Shown piece after piece: positions 1-7,748 of a DNA stretch of 64,000 nucleotides. Made by a program: the position numbers and the translations under genes. The stretch is taken from assembly GCF_021183825.1 (NCBI RefSeq), contig NZ_CP089211.1, positions 5,252,501 through 5,316,500 on the forward strand. The letters are read 5' to 3'. Within the stretch, counting starts at the first letter, position 1; each line of letters begins with the position of its first letter. This stretch comes from Sinomicrobium kalidii (GTDB lineage Bacteria; Bacteroidota; Bacteroidia; Flavobacteriales; Flavobacteriaceae). The notes beneath the pieces were generated by a model that was not told the origin of the DNA, did no database searches, and was given only the letters and a program-made list of their open reading frames with translations.

Positions 1-558
1 TTTGCCATGGAAGGTGAAGAGCTGGCAAGCGGAGCACTCCATGCCGATAATGTAGCCCCTGCCCTTTTGGGCGGTTTTTCCCTGGTGCGAAGCTATGAAC
101 CGCTGGATGTGGTAAAATTGCACACTCCCGGGGCACTTTATGCATCCATTATCCATCCGCAGATCGAGGTAAAAACGGCAGATGCCCGTTCCGTATTAAA
201 ACATTCCGTACCCTTGAAAAAAGCCATCCAGCAATGGGGCAATGTGGGCGGATTGGTAAGCGGACTTTACACCGAAGATTACGATCTCATTGCCCGATCC
301 CTCCACGACGGGATTATCGAACCGCTGCGGAGTCTGCTTATTCCCCGGTTTATGGAAGTCAAAGAGGCGGCCCTCACGGCAGGAGCCCTTGGCAGCGGAA
401 TATCGGGCTCAGGGCCTTCCATATTTGCGTTGAGCAAGGGAGAAGATACCGCCAAAAAAGTGGCAGAAGCCATGGCCGGGGTCTATGCCGACTCCGACGT
501 GGCATTCGACATACACATTTCCGGTATAAATCCTGAAGGCGTAAGGGTATTGTCATAA
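1..558 (+). CDS. thrB: homoserine kinase, C-terminal part (cut by window start)
   Basis: Homoserine kinase phosphorylates homoserine with ATP, giving the substrate of threonine synthase. Only the last ~185 codons are present: the frame is open to base 1, so the ATG at base 7 is internal and not the start. The C-terminal GHMP-kinase motif is clear near residues 125-140 of the visible part (GSGISGSGPSIFAL), preceded by the helical region with the MEVKEAALTAGALG stretch. It is followed after 19 bases by an ATPase gene and then thrC on the same strand, which fits the usual thrA-thrB-thrC operon. The upstream half, including the ATP-binding GLGSS-type motif, lies outside the window. Identification is firm because of the motif and the thrC neighbour. 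Confidence 0.9.
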   Translation, partial: FAMEGEELASGALHADNVAPALLGGFSLVRSYEPLDVVKLHTPGALYASIIHPQIEVKTADARSVLKHSVPLKKAIQQWGNVGGLVSGLYTEDYDLIARSLHDGIIEPLRSLLIPRFMEVKEAALTAGALGSGISGSGPSIFALSKGEDTAKKVAEAMAGVYADSDVAFDIHISGINPEGVRVLS

Positions 559-577
559 AACTTAAAACCGCGTATAT

Positions 578-1138
578 ATGAACAACTACGGGGAAAAAAG
601 TAGTTTTTATGTTTTTACGGGCGGGCCGGGATCGGGAAAGACCACTACCCTGCTGGCGCTTCAAAAGCACGGGTATGACCACGTACCCGAAGTAGCCAGG
701 AAGATCATCCGGGAGCAAATGGACAGAAACGGCGATGCCCTGCCCTGGAAAAACAGGCAAAAATACAGGGACCTTATGCTGGACCGGTCAGTGGACTCTT
801 ATTTGTCGGCCAGGCAGCATCATGAAGAAAAACCGTTGTTTTTTGACCGCGGGATTCCCGATACCCTGGCCTATTCTATTCTTGAGGATATCCCTGCTTC
901 CGAAAAACTGGAAACCGATGTCAACACCTATCGTTATCATTCCAAAGTGTTTATATTTCCTCCATGGGAAGAGATCTACAGAACCGACGGTGAACGGAAA
1001 CAGGATTTTGAAGAGGCCCTGAAGACCTACGAAGTGATGACGGAGACCTATGCCCGGCTGAACTATAAACCGGTAGTGCTTCCCAAAACCAATGTGGAAG
1101 AACGCGTAAAATTTATATTGAAACATCTCAACTTGTAA
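578..1138 (+). CDS. AAA family P-loop ATPase/kinase-like protein
   Basis: A 186-residue cytoplasmic P-loop protein. A Walker A motif (GGPGSGKT) sits at residues 15-22, and a Walker B-like strand (PLFFDRG) at 86-92. The line of an N-terminal P-loop, a VPEVARKIIREQ helix and FFDRGIPD matches the AAA_28 / NadR-kinase-like family, whose members are predicted nucleotide-dependent kinases or ATPases of mostly unknown substrate. It has no signal peptide or membrane segment. It lies 19 bases after thrB and 6 bases before thrC, so it is very probably co-transcribed with the threonine genes. Its role there is not known. A small-molecule kinase is a possibility, but the sequence does not show the substrate. 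Confidence 0.8.
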   Translation: MNNYGEKSSFYVFTGGPGSGKTTTLLALQKHGYDHVPEVARKIIREQMDRNGDALPWKNRQKYRDLMLDRSVDSYLSARQHHEEKPLFFDRGIPDTLAYSILEDIPASEKLETDVNTYRYHSKVFIFPPWEEIYRTDGERKQDFEEALKTYEVMTETYARLNYKPVVLPKTNVEERVKFILKHLNL

Positions 1139-1144
1139 AAAAGA

Positions 1145-2449
1145 ATGAATTACAACAGCTTAAACCATAAAAGTAAAACTGCTTCCTTCAGGGAGGCCGT
1201 GATAAGGGGACTTGCCCCGGACAAGGGTTTATATTTCCCGGAATCTGTAACGGCATTAGATACGGCAAGCATCAAAGCCCTGGAGAATCTCCCTGACGAA
1301 GAAATTGCCTACCGGGCCATTAAACAGTTTGCAGGTGATGAAATTCCGGAAGGAGAACTCCGCAATATCGTCAGGGAAACACTGTCCTTTGAATTCCCGC
1401 TACGGGAAATTGAAGACAACGTGTATGCCCTGGAACTTTTTCACGGCCCTACAATGGCCTTTAAAGACGTGGGCGCCCGCTTTATGGCGCGGTGCCTCGG
1501 CTATTTTAACAGGAACAAAAAACAGGACGGCGGAAAAGTAAACGTATTGGTGGCCACTTCGGGCGATACGGGAGGTGCGGTAGCCAGCGGGTTCCTGGGC
1601 GTAAAAGGCGTAAATGTGGTGATCCTCTATCCGAAGGGCAAGGTAAGCGATATACAGGAAAGACAACTCACCACATTAGGACAAAACATCACTGCCCTGG
1701 AAGTGAACGGCACGTTTGACGACTGCCAGGATATGGTGAAAACTGCTTTTCTGGACGAAGGACTCAGGGAAAAGAACCTCACTTCGGCCAATTCGATAAA
1801 TGTAGCCCGGTGGCTCCCGCAGATGTTTTATTTCTTTTTTGCCTACAAACAGTTAAAAGATAAAAACAAAGATGTGGTCTTTGCCGTACCCAGCGGAAAT
1901 TTCGGCAATATCTGTGCAGGGATCATGGCCCACAGGCTCGGAATGCCGGCATACCATTTCGTTGCCGCCACGAACATTAATGACACTGTTCCGCAATACC
2001 TCAAAAGTGGCGTTTACAGCCCGAAACCGTCGCAGCAAACCATCTCCAATGCCATGGATGTGGGCAATCCGAGCAATTTTGTGCGTATTCAGCATTTATT
2101 TGACAATGACCTGGACGAATTAAAAGCCAGATTCTCCTCTTATAGTTTTACAGATGAAGCTACCCGCGATGCCATGTCCCGCATTTATGAAAAATCAGGC
2201 TACATTGCAGACCCTCACGGAGCAGTAGGCTATCTGGGATTAAAGGAGTACCTCAAGGACAATCCCGGAAAGACCGGAATATTCCTGGAAACCGCCCATC
2301 CCGTAAAGTTTCTTGATATTGTAGAAGAAACCCTCGGAGTCAATGTCGCCATACCGGAACAGATCAAAGCCGTTATGGGCAAAGACAAGGTCAAACTCAA
2401 TATCAGCAATTATGAAGAATTGAAGCGCTTTCTTCTTGAAAAGGAATAA
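1145..2449 (+). CDS. thrC: threonine synthase
   Basis: Threonine synthase converts O-phosphohomoserine to threonine with pyridoxal phosphate, in the cytoplasm. The protein is 434 residues, normal for the E. coli/Bacteroidota-type enzyme. The PLP lysine is K107 in the FHGPTMAFKDVGARF motif, and the phosphate-binding loop follows at about 135-148 (VATSGDTGGAVASG). It closes the operon with thrB and the small ATPase, with only 6 bases before its ATG, and is followed by a hairpin-plus-T terminator at 2454-2480. Its product feeds ilvA encoded near 44 kb. No oddities were seen. Confidence 0.97.
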   Translation: MNYNSLNHKSKTASFREAVIRGLAPDKGLYFPESVTALDTASIKALENLPDEEIAYRAIKQFAGDEIPEGELRNIVRETLSFEFPLREIEDNVYALELFHGPTMAFKDVGARFMARCLGYFNRNKKQDGGKVNVLVATSGDTGGAVASGFLGVKGVNVVILYPKGKVSDIQERQLTTLGQNITALEVNGTFDDCQDMVKTAFLDEGLREKNLTSANSINVARWLPQMFYFFFAYKQLKDKNKDVVFAVPSGNFGNICAGIMAHRLGMPAYHFVAATNINDTVPQYLKSGVYSPKPSQQTISNAMDVGNPSNFVRIQHLFDNDLDELKARFSSYSFTDEATRDAMSRIYEKSGYIADPHGAVGYLGLKEYLKDNPGKTGIFLETAHPVKFLDIVEETLGVNVAIPEQIKAVMGKDKVKLNISNYEELKRFLLEKE

Positions 2450-2453
2450 ACCA

Positions 2454-2480
2454 CTCTGCACCTTTCAGTGCAGAGGTTTT
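2454..2480 (+). terminator. intrinsic terminator after thrC
   Basis: An 8-bp perfect stem CTCTGCAC/GTGCAGAG with a 6-base loop, followed by GTTTT, starting 4 bases after the thrC stop codon. Confidence 0.8.
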
Positions 2481-2544
2481 CTTTACCGGGGACTAAAAGC
2501 CCCCCTTTTTAGAAAGCAATAAAATCACCAAGTTATTAGGTGGA

Positions 2545-2605
2545 TTGAGTTATTGAGTTATTGTGTGTTGACTAAATAACTCAATAACTTCATAACTCAA
2601 TAACC
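2545..2605. repeat. GTTATTGAGTTATT inverted repeat, dispersed spacer repeat
   Basis: Tandem copies of the unit GAGTTATT (2545-2562) face inverted copies AATAACTCAATAAC (2575-2588) and a further half copy to 2605, making a hairpin of about 14 bp. Similar strings occur in other spacers of this window (for example about 31740-31780). It is a low-complexity dispersed repeat typical of flavobacterial intergenic DNA and has no visible coding content. Confidence 0.7.
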
Positions 2606-2627
2606 TGGATTATAATTTTTTCGCACT

Positions 2628-2740
2628 ACTAAAGTACTGCAATAAAATTGCAGGGTTTGACACCCTAAACTGAGACCAATAAAATATCCCTGTTAAAGCA
2701 CGCTTTAAAAGTCCCGGAACAACTATCGGGACTTTTTTTA
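2628..2740 (+). ncRNA. candidate structured small RNA (copy 1)
   Basis: Four consecutive hairpins lie in a gene-free stretch: CTGCAA/TTGCAG with loop TAAAA (2637-2653), AGGGT/ACCCT with loop TTGAC (2652-2666), TTAAA/TTTAA (2693-2708), and a terminator AAAAGTCCCG/CGGGACTTTT plus TTT (2707-2739). The block ACTAAAGT-hairpin-TTTGACACC-AACTGA recurs on the minus strand at 15046-15105 with compensatory base changes in the first stem. The next gene starts only at 2814, after the terminator, so this is more likely a free-standing RNA than a leader. It may belong to a known flavobacterial RNA family such as flavo-1, which I could not check. The promoter is not clear: TAATTTTT at about 2613-2620 is a partial -7 match. 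Confidence 0.5.
2707..2739 (+). terminator. strong intrinsic terminator in the thrC / peroxiredoxin spacer
   Basis: A 10-bp stem AAAAGTCCCG/CGGGACTTTT with a 10-base loop and a run of seven T. No protein gene precedes it closely, which is why it is read as the end of the candidate small RNA at 2628. Confidence 0.8.
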
Positions 2741-2813
2741 TGCTTTTGGCCGGGCTTCGCTTTTTTCTCCTTACCTTGTAAAGACTTTAACAACACACTA
2801 AAATACTTATCAC

Positions 2814-3497
2814 ATGAAATTTCTTTGGACATTGGCCCTGTTTGCCGTTTTAATAGCGTGTAAACGGGAGCAGAAACAGGAATCGGAAGAAACCACCACA
2901 CAGGAAGCGGTAGATACCGTAGCCAAACCGGCCGTGGATTATGCCAAATTCGGCATGGATAACGGGGATCTTCCCGAAGGGCTGGAAGAAGGCGATCCTG
3001 CCCCCGAAGTATCTTTTGTCGGGGAGGACGGAAAAGAAGTGGCTTTGGCAGATCTGTATAAAGACCAGCCTGTGGTTGTTTTGTTTTACAGGGGATATTG
3101 GTGCCCTGTATGCAACAAGTACCTTTCGGACTTTGCTTCCAGAGCCAAACAAATTGAGGAAAAAGGAGCAAAACTCGTAGCCATCACCCCGGAATCTTAC
3201 GATAATGTGGCAAAGACCGTGGAAAACACAGGCGCGGAATTCACTATCTTTTCAGACCCCGACGGGCGAGTTATCGAAGCTTTTGATGTGGATTTTGATG
3301 TCACGAAAGACTACCAGAACCTGGTACAGGAAAAACTGGGCACCTCCATTGCGGAGGCCAATGCTTCCGGTGAGGCCGTACTACCCGTTCCGGCAACATT
3401 TATTATCGATACGGACGGCACGGTAGTGTTCAAGCAATTCAACCCGGACTATACTCAAAGAGCCTCGGTAGAAGAGATCATAAAAAACCTGCCGTAA
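2814..3497 (+). CDS. lipoprotein peroxiredoxin-like (AhpC/TSA fold) protein
   Basis: A 227-residue thioredoxin-fold protein of the peroxiredoxin-like AhpC/TSA group. The first 16 residues form a lipoprotein signal ending in LIAC (lipidated Cys16), followed by an acidic linker (residues 17-50). The redox motif YWCPVC (Cys97, Cys100) follows the strand VVVLFYRG, and the FSDPDGRVIEAF segment and cis-Pro loop (VPATFIIDTDGTVV) are visible. The family reduces peroxides or disulfides. The lipobox places it at the cell envelope. It is transcribed alone. A TTTG near 2745 and TACCTTG at 2772-2778 could be its promoter but the match is weak. The exact substrate is not known. Confidence 0.85.
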   Translation: MKFLWTLALFAVLIACKREQKQESEETTTQEAVDTVAKPAVDYAKFGMDNGDLPEGLEEGDPAPEVSFVGEDGKEVALADLYKDQPVVVLFYRGYWCPVCNKYLSDFASRAKQIEEKGAKLVAITPESYDNVAKTVENTGAEFTIFSDPDGRVIEAFDVDFDVTKDYQNLVQEKLGTSIAEANASGEAVLPVPATFIIDTDGTVVFKQFNPDYTQRASVEEIIKNLP

Positions 3498-3541
3498 AGG
3501 AAAGGGAAAATTTAAAGTTTAAAAGGTCCCGCGGGGATTCT

Positions 3542-6442
3542 TCAATTTATCAATGCTTCCTTCAGGATCGTGACCGGATGTTTGGCCTTTTTGCCCGTTC
3601 CGTCCAGTATCTGGTGCCGGCAACTGGTGCCGTTTGCTGCTATTACCGTATCACCTTCGGCATTACGGACCGCCGGAAAAAGTCGCAACTCCCCTACTTT
3701 CATACTCAGCTCATAATGTTCCTTTTCATATCCGAACGATCCGGCCATTCCGCAACAACCGCTGTTTATGATACTTACCTTATAATTTTCCGGCAGGTTA
3801 AGCATGTCGAATGTCACTTTCTGGCCGGACAAGGCTTTCTGGTGACAGTGGTTGTGTATTTTCACCTGCCGGGCTTCCGAAGTGAACTGTGCGGCGGTGA
3901 TATTTCCCTTTTTTATTTCCGAAGCTATAAATTCTTCTATCAGGAAAACATTCCGGGCCAGTTGCTCCGCACCTTTCTTGTCGGTAGCAAGTCTCATGTA
4001 TTCGTCCCGGAATGACAGGACGGCCGAAGGTTCCAGCCCGATCAGGGGAAGGTTCTCCGAAACCGTGCCATGAAGTTTAGCTATATTTTTATCAGCAATT
4101 TTAGCAGCCTGCTTCAGGAACCCTTTCGAAATAAAAGTACGTCCGCTTTGTCCCTTGTAAATTTTTACACGATAACCGAGTCTGTCCAATAACACTACAG
4201 CATCATTGCCGATATTTCCATCTAAGTAGTTGGAAAATTCATCAATAAACAGGATTACCTCACCTTTTACTTTAATATTTTCAGATGCTGTACTGACTAC
4301 AGTTCCGGGCCTTTTAAAAGGTTTTACGGGAGGAAGACTTCGCTTTCCGGAAATACCGAACGCGTTTTTGAGCAATCCCCCGGTGATGTTGTTACTGTAT
4401 ATTTCATTGACCAGCCATGGAAACAGGGCCCCGGCACGGTTAAACTGTGTGTTATAGGCAAAGACCTTATCTCTCAGACTGGTGCCGTTTTCCTTTTGGT
4501 ACTGGTATAAAAATTCCGCTTTGAGGGTGGCCATGTCCACATTACTGGGGCATTCACTGCTACAGGCCTTGCAGCTCAGGCAAAGGTCGAGTACTTCCTT
4601 GATTTCCGGGTGATCAAACCTGTTTTCCTTGTCTGACCGGGTCAGGAATTCCCGCAAGGTATTGGCCCTGGCCCGGGTGGTGTCCTTTTCGTTTTTGGTG
4701 GCGTGATAGCTTGGGCACATGGCACCGGCAGAAAGATGTGTTTTCCGGCAATCGCCGCTGCCGTTGCATTGTTCCGTAGCCCGCAATACGCCTTCCGTGT
4801 CTGAAAAATCAAGGAAGGTTTTTATTTCGGGTTCAATACGGTCCTTTTCATACCGCAGTGAGGCATCCATCGGAGGGGAATGGACTATTTTTCCGGGGTT
4901 GAAGATATTTTCGGGGTCAAATACGGATTTTATATCCGAAAGGAGCCGGTAATTGTCTTCACCCAACTTCAGTTTTATAAATTCCGAACGCACTATGCCG
5001 TCCCCGTGTTCACCACTCAGGGAACCGTTGTATTTCTTTACCAGGTAAGCCACATCCGTGGTAATTTTCCTGAAAAGGACCACATCTTCCGAAGCTTTCA
5101 GGTTGAGTATCGGCCGCAGGTGCAGTTCTCCGGCACCGGCATGGGCATAATAGACCGCCCTTTGTCCGTATTTTTTCATCAACGCGGAAAATTCGGCAAT
5201 ATAGGGCGCCAGGTCATCCAGGGCCACGGCAGTATCTTCAATACAGGCTACGGCTTTTTTGTCGCCTACAATATTTCCGAGTAACCCCAATCCCGCCTTG
5301 CGCAATTCGAGGGCTTTTTGAATGTCATCTCCGTACAATACGGGAAAAGCATAACTCAGCCCGCTTTCCCGAACGGTCGTTACAAGCCGGTCTTTTTTAG
5401 TTTCCAGTTCCTGTTGATCGTCGGCCCTCAACTCCAGCATCAGTATCGCTTCCGGATCGCCTTCTATGAAAAAGCGGTTGGGCATCTGGCTCTTGTTGTT
5501 TTTGGTACAGTCCAGGATCACCTTGTCCATCATCTCACAGGTAAACAGGTGATGTTGCATTACGGGCACCACGGCATTCAGACAGTTCTCTATACTCTCA
5601 AAATGAGCGGCTACCATGACACTGTGTTTTGGGGGCAGGTCTTCCAGTTTCAGCTTTATTTTCGTGATAAAAGCCAACGTACCTTCACTGCCGCATATGA
5701 GTTTGCAGAGATTAAAATCTTCCCCTTCCGTTTCAAAAGGTTTCAGTTTTATTATTTCGTCCAGGGCATACCCGTTGTTTCGCCGGTGAATTTCAGGTTT
5801 GGGATAAGCTTCCTTAATGTTTTGCCGTACTTCTTCAGAGCTTAGTTTTTCATTTAATTTCCTGTATATATTTCCTTCAAGGGTATCAAGTTCAAGTTTT
5901 TCTTTAAATTCTTTTTCTGTCAGCGATTTAAAAATAACCTCCGAACCGTCAGACAAAACAGCCTCGATTTCCAATACCTTGTCCCTTGTCACACCATACC
6001 GGATCGACGTGGTACCGCTCGAATTGTTTCCCACCATCCCTCCTATCATGCAACGATTGGACGTGGACGTATTCGGCCCGAAAAAAAGATTGTACAGTTC
6101 GAGATACCGGTTCAGTTCATCGCGAATAACCCCGGGTTCTACATCTACGGTCCTTTTTTCCCTGTTGACATTAAAAATCCTTGTAAAATGCCGGGAAACA
6201 TCTACTACGATCCCTTCTCCCACACATTGCCCTGCAAGTGAGGTCCCTGCCGTACGCGGAATCAGGGAGAGCCTGTTTTCAGCAGCATATGTTATCAGTT
6301 TCTTGATGTCTGCTTTGGTACGGGGATATGCAACGGCCATGGGGAGTTTCCTGTAAACGGAAGCATCTGTGGCATAAATATTCCGGTAAAGATCATCAAA
6401 CCGTATTTCACCTTCAAGCTGTATGTCTGTCGATTTTAACAT
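3542..6442 (-). CDS. FAD-linked oxidase with Fe-S domains (D-lactate/2-hydroxyglutarate dehydrogenase type, YdiJ-like)
   Basis: A 966-residue fusion of a GlcD-like flavoprotein and a GlpC-like iron-sulfur protein. The N-terminal third is a PCMH-type FAD-binding domain (PRTAGTSLAGQ near residue 60, MIGGMVGNNSSGTTSIRYG near 130), then the FAD-oxidase C-terminal domain (YAHAGAGELHLRP, GEHGDGIVRSEF). Iron-sulfur motifs follow: a C-x-G-x-G-x-C segment before residue 600 and a clear CLSCKACSSECP cluster at 621-632. Two CCG-type motifs end the protein (HNHCHQKA near 863; SGCCGMAGSFGYEKEHYELS near 894). Such proteins oxidise D-2-hydroxyacids and pass electrons to a carrier. No signal peptide was seen. 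It is monocistronic, and a good flavobacterial promoter precedes it at 6463-6493. The substrate is not determined by sequence. Confidence 0.88.
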   Translation of the reverse strand: MLKSTDIQLEGEIRFDDLYRNIYATDASVYRKLPMAVAYPRTKADIKKLITYAAENRLSLIPRTAGTSLAGQCVGEGIVVDVSRHFTRIFNVNREKRTVDVEPGVIRDELNRYLELYNLFFGPNTSTSNRCMIGGMVGNNSSGTTSIRYGVTRDKVLEIEAVLSDGSEVIFKSLTEKEFKEKLELDTLEGNIYRKLNEKLSSEEVRQNIKEAYPKPEIHRRNNGYALDEIIKLKPFETEGEDFNLCKLICGSEGTLAFITKIKLKLEDLPPKHSVMVAAHFESIENCLNAVVPVMQHHLFTCEMMDKVILDCTKNNKSQMPNRFFIEGDPEAILMLELRADDQQELETKKDRLVTTVRESGLSYAFPVLYGDDIQKALELRKAGLGLLGNIVGDKKAVACIEDTAVALDDLAPYIAEFSALMKKYGQRAVYYAHAGAGELHLRPILNLKASEDVVLFRKITTDVAYLVKKYNGSLSGEHGDGIVRSEFIKLKLGEDNYRLLSDIKSVFDPENIFNPGKIVHSPPMDASLRYEKDRIEPEIKTFLDFSDTEGVLRATEQCNGSGDCRKTHLSAGAMCPSYHATKNEKDTTRARANTLREFLTRSDKENRFDHPEIKEVLDLCLSCKACSSECPSNVDMATLKAEFLYQYQKENGTSLRDKVFAYNTQFNRAGALFPWLVNEIYSNNITGGLLKNAFGISGKRSLPPVKPFKRPGTVVSTASENIKVKGEVILFIDEFSNYLDGNIGNDAVVLLDRLGYRVKIYKGQSGRTFISKGFLKQAAKIADKNIAKLHGTVSENLPLIGLEPSAVLSFRDEYMRLATDKKGAEQLARNVFLIEEFIASEIKKGNITAAQFTSEARQVKIHNHCHQKALSGQKVTFDMLNLPENYKVSIINSGCCGMAGSFGYEKEHYELSMKVGELRLFPAVRNAEGDTVIAANGTSCRHQILDGTGKKAKHPVTILKEALIN

Positions 6443-6462
6443 GCTGTTCCATAAGATTTGTG

Positions 6463-6493
6463 TAAAAATAGCGTTGTATGGGCATTAAACAAA
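6463..6493 (-). promoter_or_regulatory. promoter of the FAD/Fe-S oxidase gene
   Basis: On the minus strand TTTG (6490-6493) is followed by exactly 19 bases and TATTTTTA (6463-6470), 7 of 8 matching the TAnnTTTG -7 box of Bacteroidota. This predicts a start about 14 bases before the ATG at 6442. Confidence 0.5.
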
Positions 6494-6506
6494 GTTAAAA
6501 TATACT

Positions 6507-6983
6507 ATGAGAAAATTATTTCTGTTATTTATTGTAGCCATGGGAGCCATTACCATATCTCATGCCCAGAGGATTGCACCGAATGCTCTCGGTTTGCGTA
6601 TAGGCGACAGTGACGGGTTTGGTGCGGAAATATCGTACCAAAGGGCCCTGAAAAGCGATACCCGACTGGAGTTTGACCTGGGATGGAGGGACTCTGACAA
6701 TGTAGACGCCTTTAAGCTCACCGCCCTGCACCAGTGGGTATGGCGACTGGATGGCAATTTTAACTGGTTTGCCGGTGCCGGCGGAGGAATCGGAAGCTAT
6801 GAATACGACCATATCGACGAAAGCGGAACGTTTATTTTTGCTGCCGGAGATATAGGTATTGAGTATAATTTTGATATTCCTCTCGTACTTTCCCTGGATA
6901 TGCGGCCGGAATTAGGGTTTACGGACGAATACAGGGATGACCTGGACCTGGATATCGCACTCGGGGTCAGGTTTCAGTTCTAA
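6507..6983 (+). CDS. small secreted outer-membrane-type protein, paralogue 1
   Basis: A 158-residue protein with a Sec signal peptide (MRKLFLLFIVAMGAITISHAQ, cleavage expected after AHA at ~20) and alternating hydrophobic/polar strands, short for an 8-stranded outer-membrane barrel. It contains GLRIGDSDGFGAEISYQRAL, WRDSDNVDAFKLTALHQWVW, NWFAGAGGGIGSY and a C-terminal LGVRFQF ending in Phe, as expected for a beta-barrel insertion signal. The neighbour at 7115 is a close paralogue of identical length. Function is unknown: it is likely a structural barrel in the outer membrane, as in the OmpW/outer-membrane-beta-barrel group. It is divergent from the FAD oxidase. Confidence 0.75.
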   Translation: MRKLFLLFIVAMGAITISHAQRIAPNALGLRIGDSDGFGAEISYQRALKSDTRLEFDLGWRDSDNVDAFKLTALHQWVWRLDGNFNWFAGAGGGIGSYEYDHIDESGTFIFAAGDIGIEYNFDIPLVLSLDMRPELGFTDEYRDDLDLDIALGVRFQF

Positions 6984-7114
6984 AGGACGATAATAAAGTC
7001 ATTTCGTCATTTTGTAGTTAATTGTTTAAACCTGATGTGGGTTTTTGGCAATAAAAATTGAAAAAAATTCCATATCTTGCATATATCAGGATTATTAATC
7101 TAACACTATCTGTT

Positions 7115-7591
7115 ATGAAAAAATTATTTTTTTTAGCTGTAATGACACTGGGTTTTGCAGTAACTTCCCAGGCACAGGAAATCGCTCCTAATGCAATCGG
7201 TTTACGTTTGGGCGACAGTGACGGTTTCGGGGCGGAAATTTCGTACCAGAGAGCACTTGCTGCCGCCAACCGTCTTGAGCTCGACCTCGGATGGAGGGAT
7301 TCAGACCATGTAGATGCCTTTAAACTTACCGGTCTGTACCAATGGGTATGGTCCCTGGAAGGTAATTTTAACTGGTATGCCGGTGCCGGTGGAGGTCTGG
7401 GCAGTTATGACAATAATGACATCGATGATAGCGGCGCCTTCTTTTTCGTAGCAGGTGACGTGGGGATCGAATACAATTTTGATATTCCGCTTTTGCTATC
7501 TCTCGATATCCGTCCGGAGCTCGGCTTTACGGATGAATACAGGGACGGACTCGACCTGGACATTGCGCTGGGTGTCCGCTACCAGTTTTAG
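7115..7591 (+). CDS. small secreted outer-membrane-type protein, paralogue 2
   Basis: A 158-residue tandem paralogue of the protein at 6507, with the same length, signal-peptide pattern (MKKLFFLAVMTLGFAVTSQAQ) and repeated landmarks (IGLRLGDSDGFGAEISYQRAL, WRDSDHVDAFKLTGLYQWVW, YAGAGGGLGSY, ending LGVRYQF). The reading frame is open further upstream to 7058, but the ATG at 7115 gives the signal peptide aligned with the paralogue, so it is chosen. The 130-base gap between the two genes contains a possible -7 box (TATCTTG, 7073-7079), so it may have its own transcript. A strong terminator follows at 7616-7650. Function is unknown. Confidence 0.75.
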   Translation: MKKLFFLAVMTLGFAVTSQAQEIAPNAIGLRLGDSDGFGAEISYQRALAAANRLELDLGWRDSDHVDAFKLTGLYQWVWSLEGNFNWYAGAGGGLGSYDNNDIDDSGAFFFVAGDVGIEYNFDIPLLLSLDIRPELGFTDEYRDGLDLDIALGVRYQF

Positions 7592-7615
7592 GACAAATCC
7601 GAAGATTAAAATTTC

Positions 7616-7650
7616 AACTCCCGAAAGCCCTGTGCTTCCGGGAGTTTTTT
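7616..7650 (+). terminator. intrinsic terminator after the barrel paralogue
   Basis: The arm AACTCCCG-AAAG pairs with CTTCCGGGAGTT and is followed by a T6 run; the hairpin is 25 bases after the stop codon. Confidence 0.8.
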
Positions 7651-7748
7651 GTTGATAGTAATCGGAGGCCTGTTTTTCTCAAAGGACATAAGCAGAATAT
7701 AGGATTTTAGTTGTTTATTATTACCTTTAGGTCCAAAACACACCCGGA

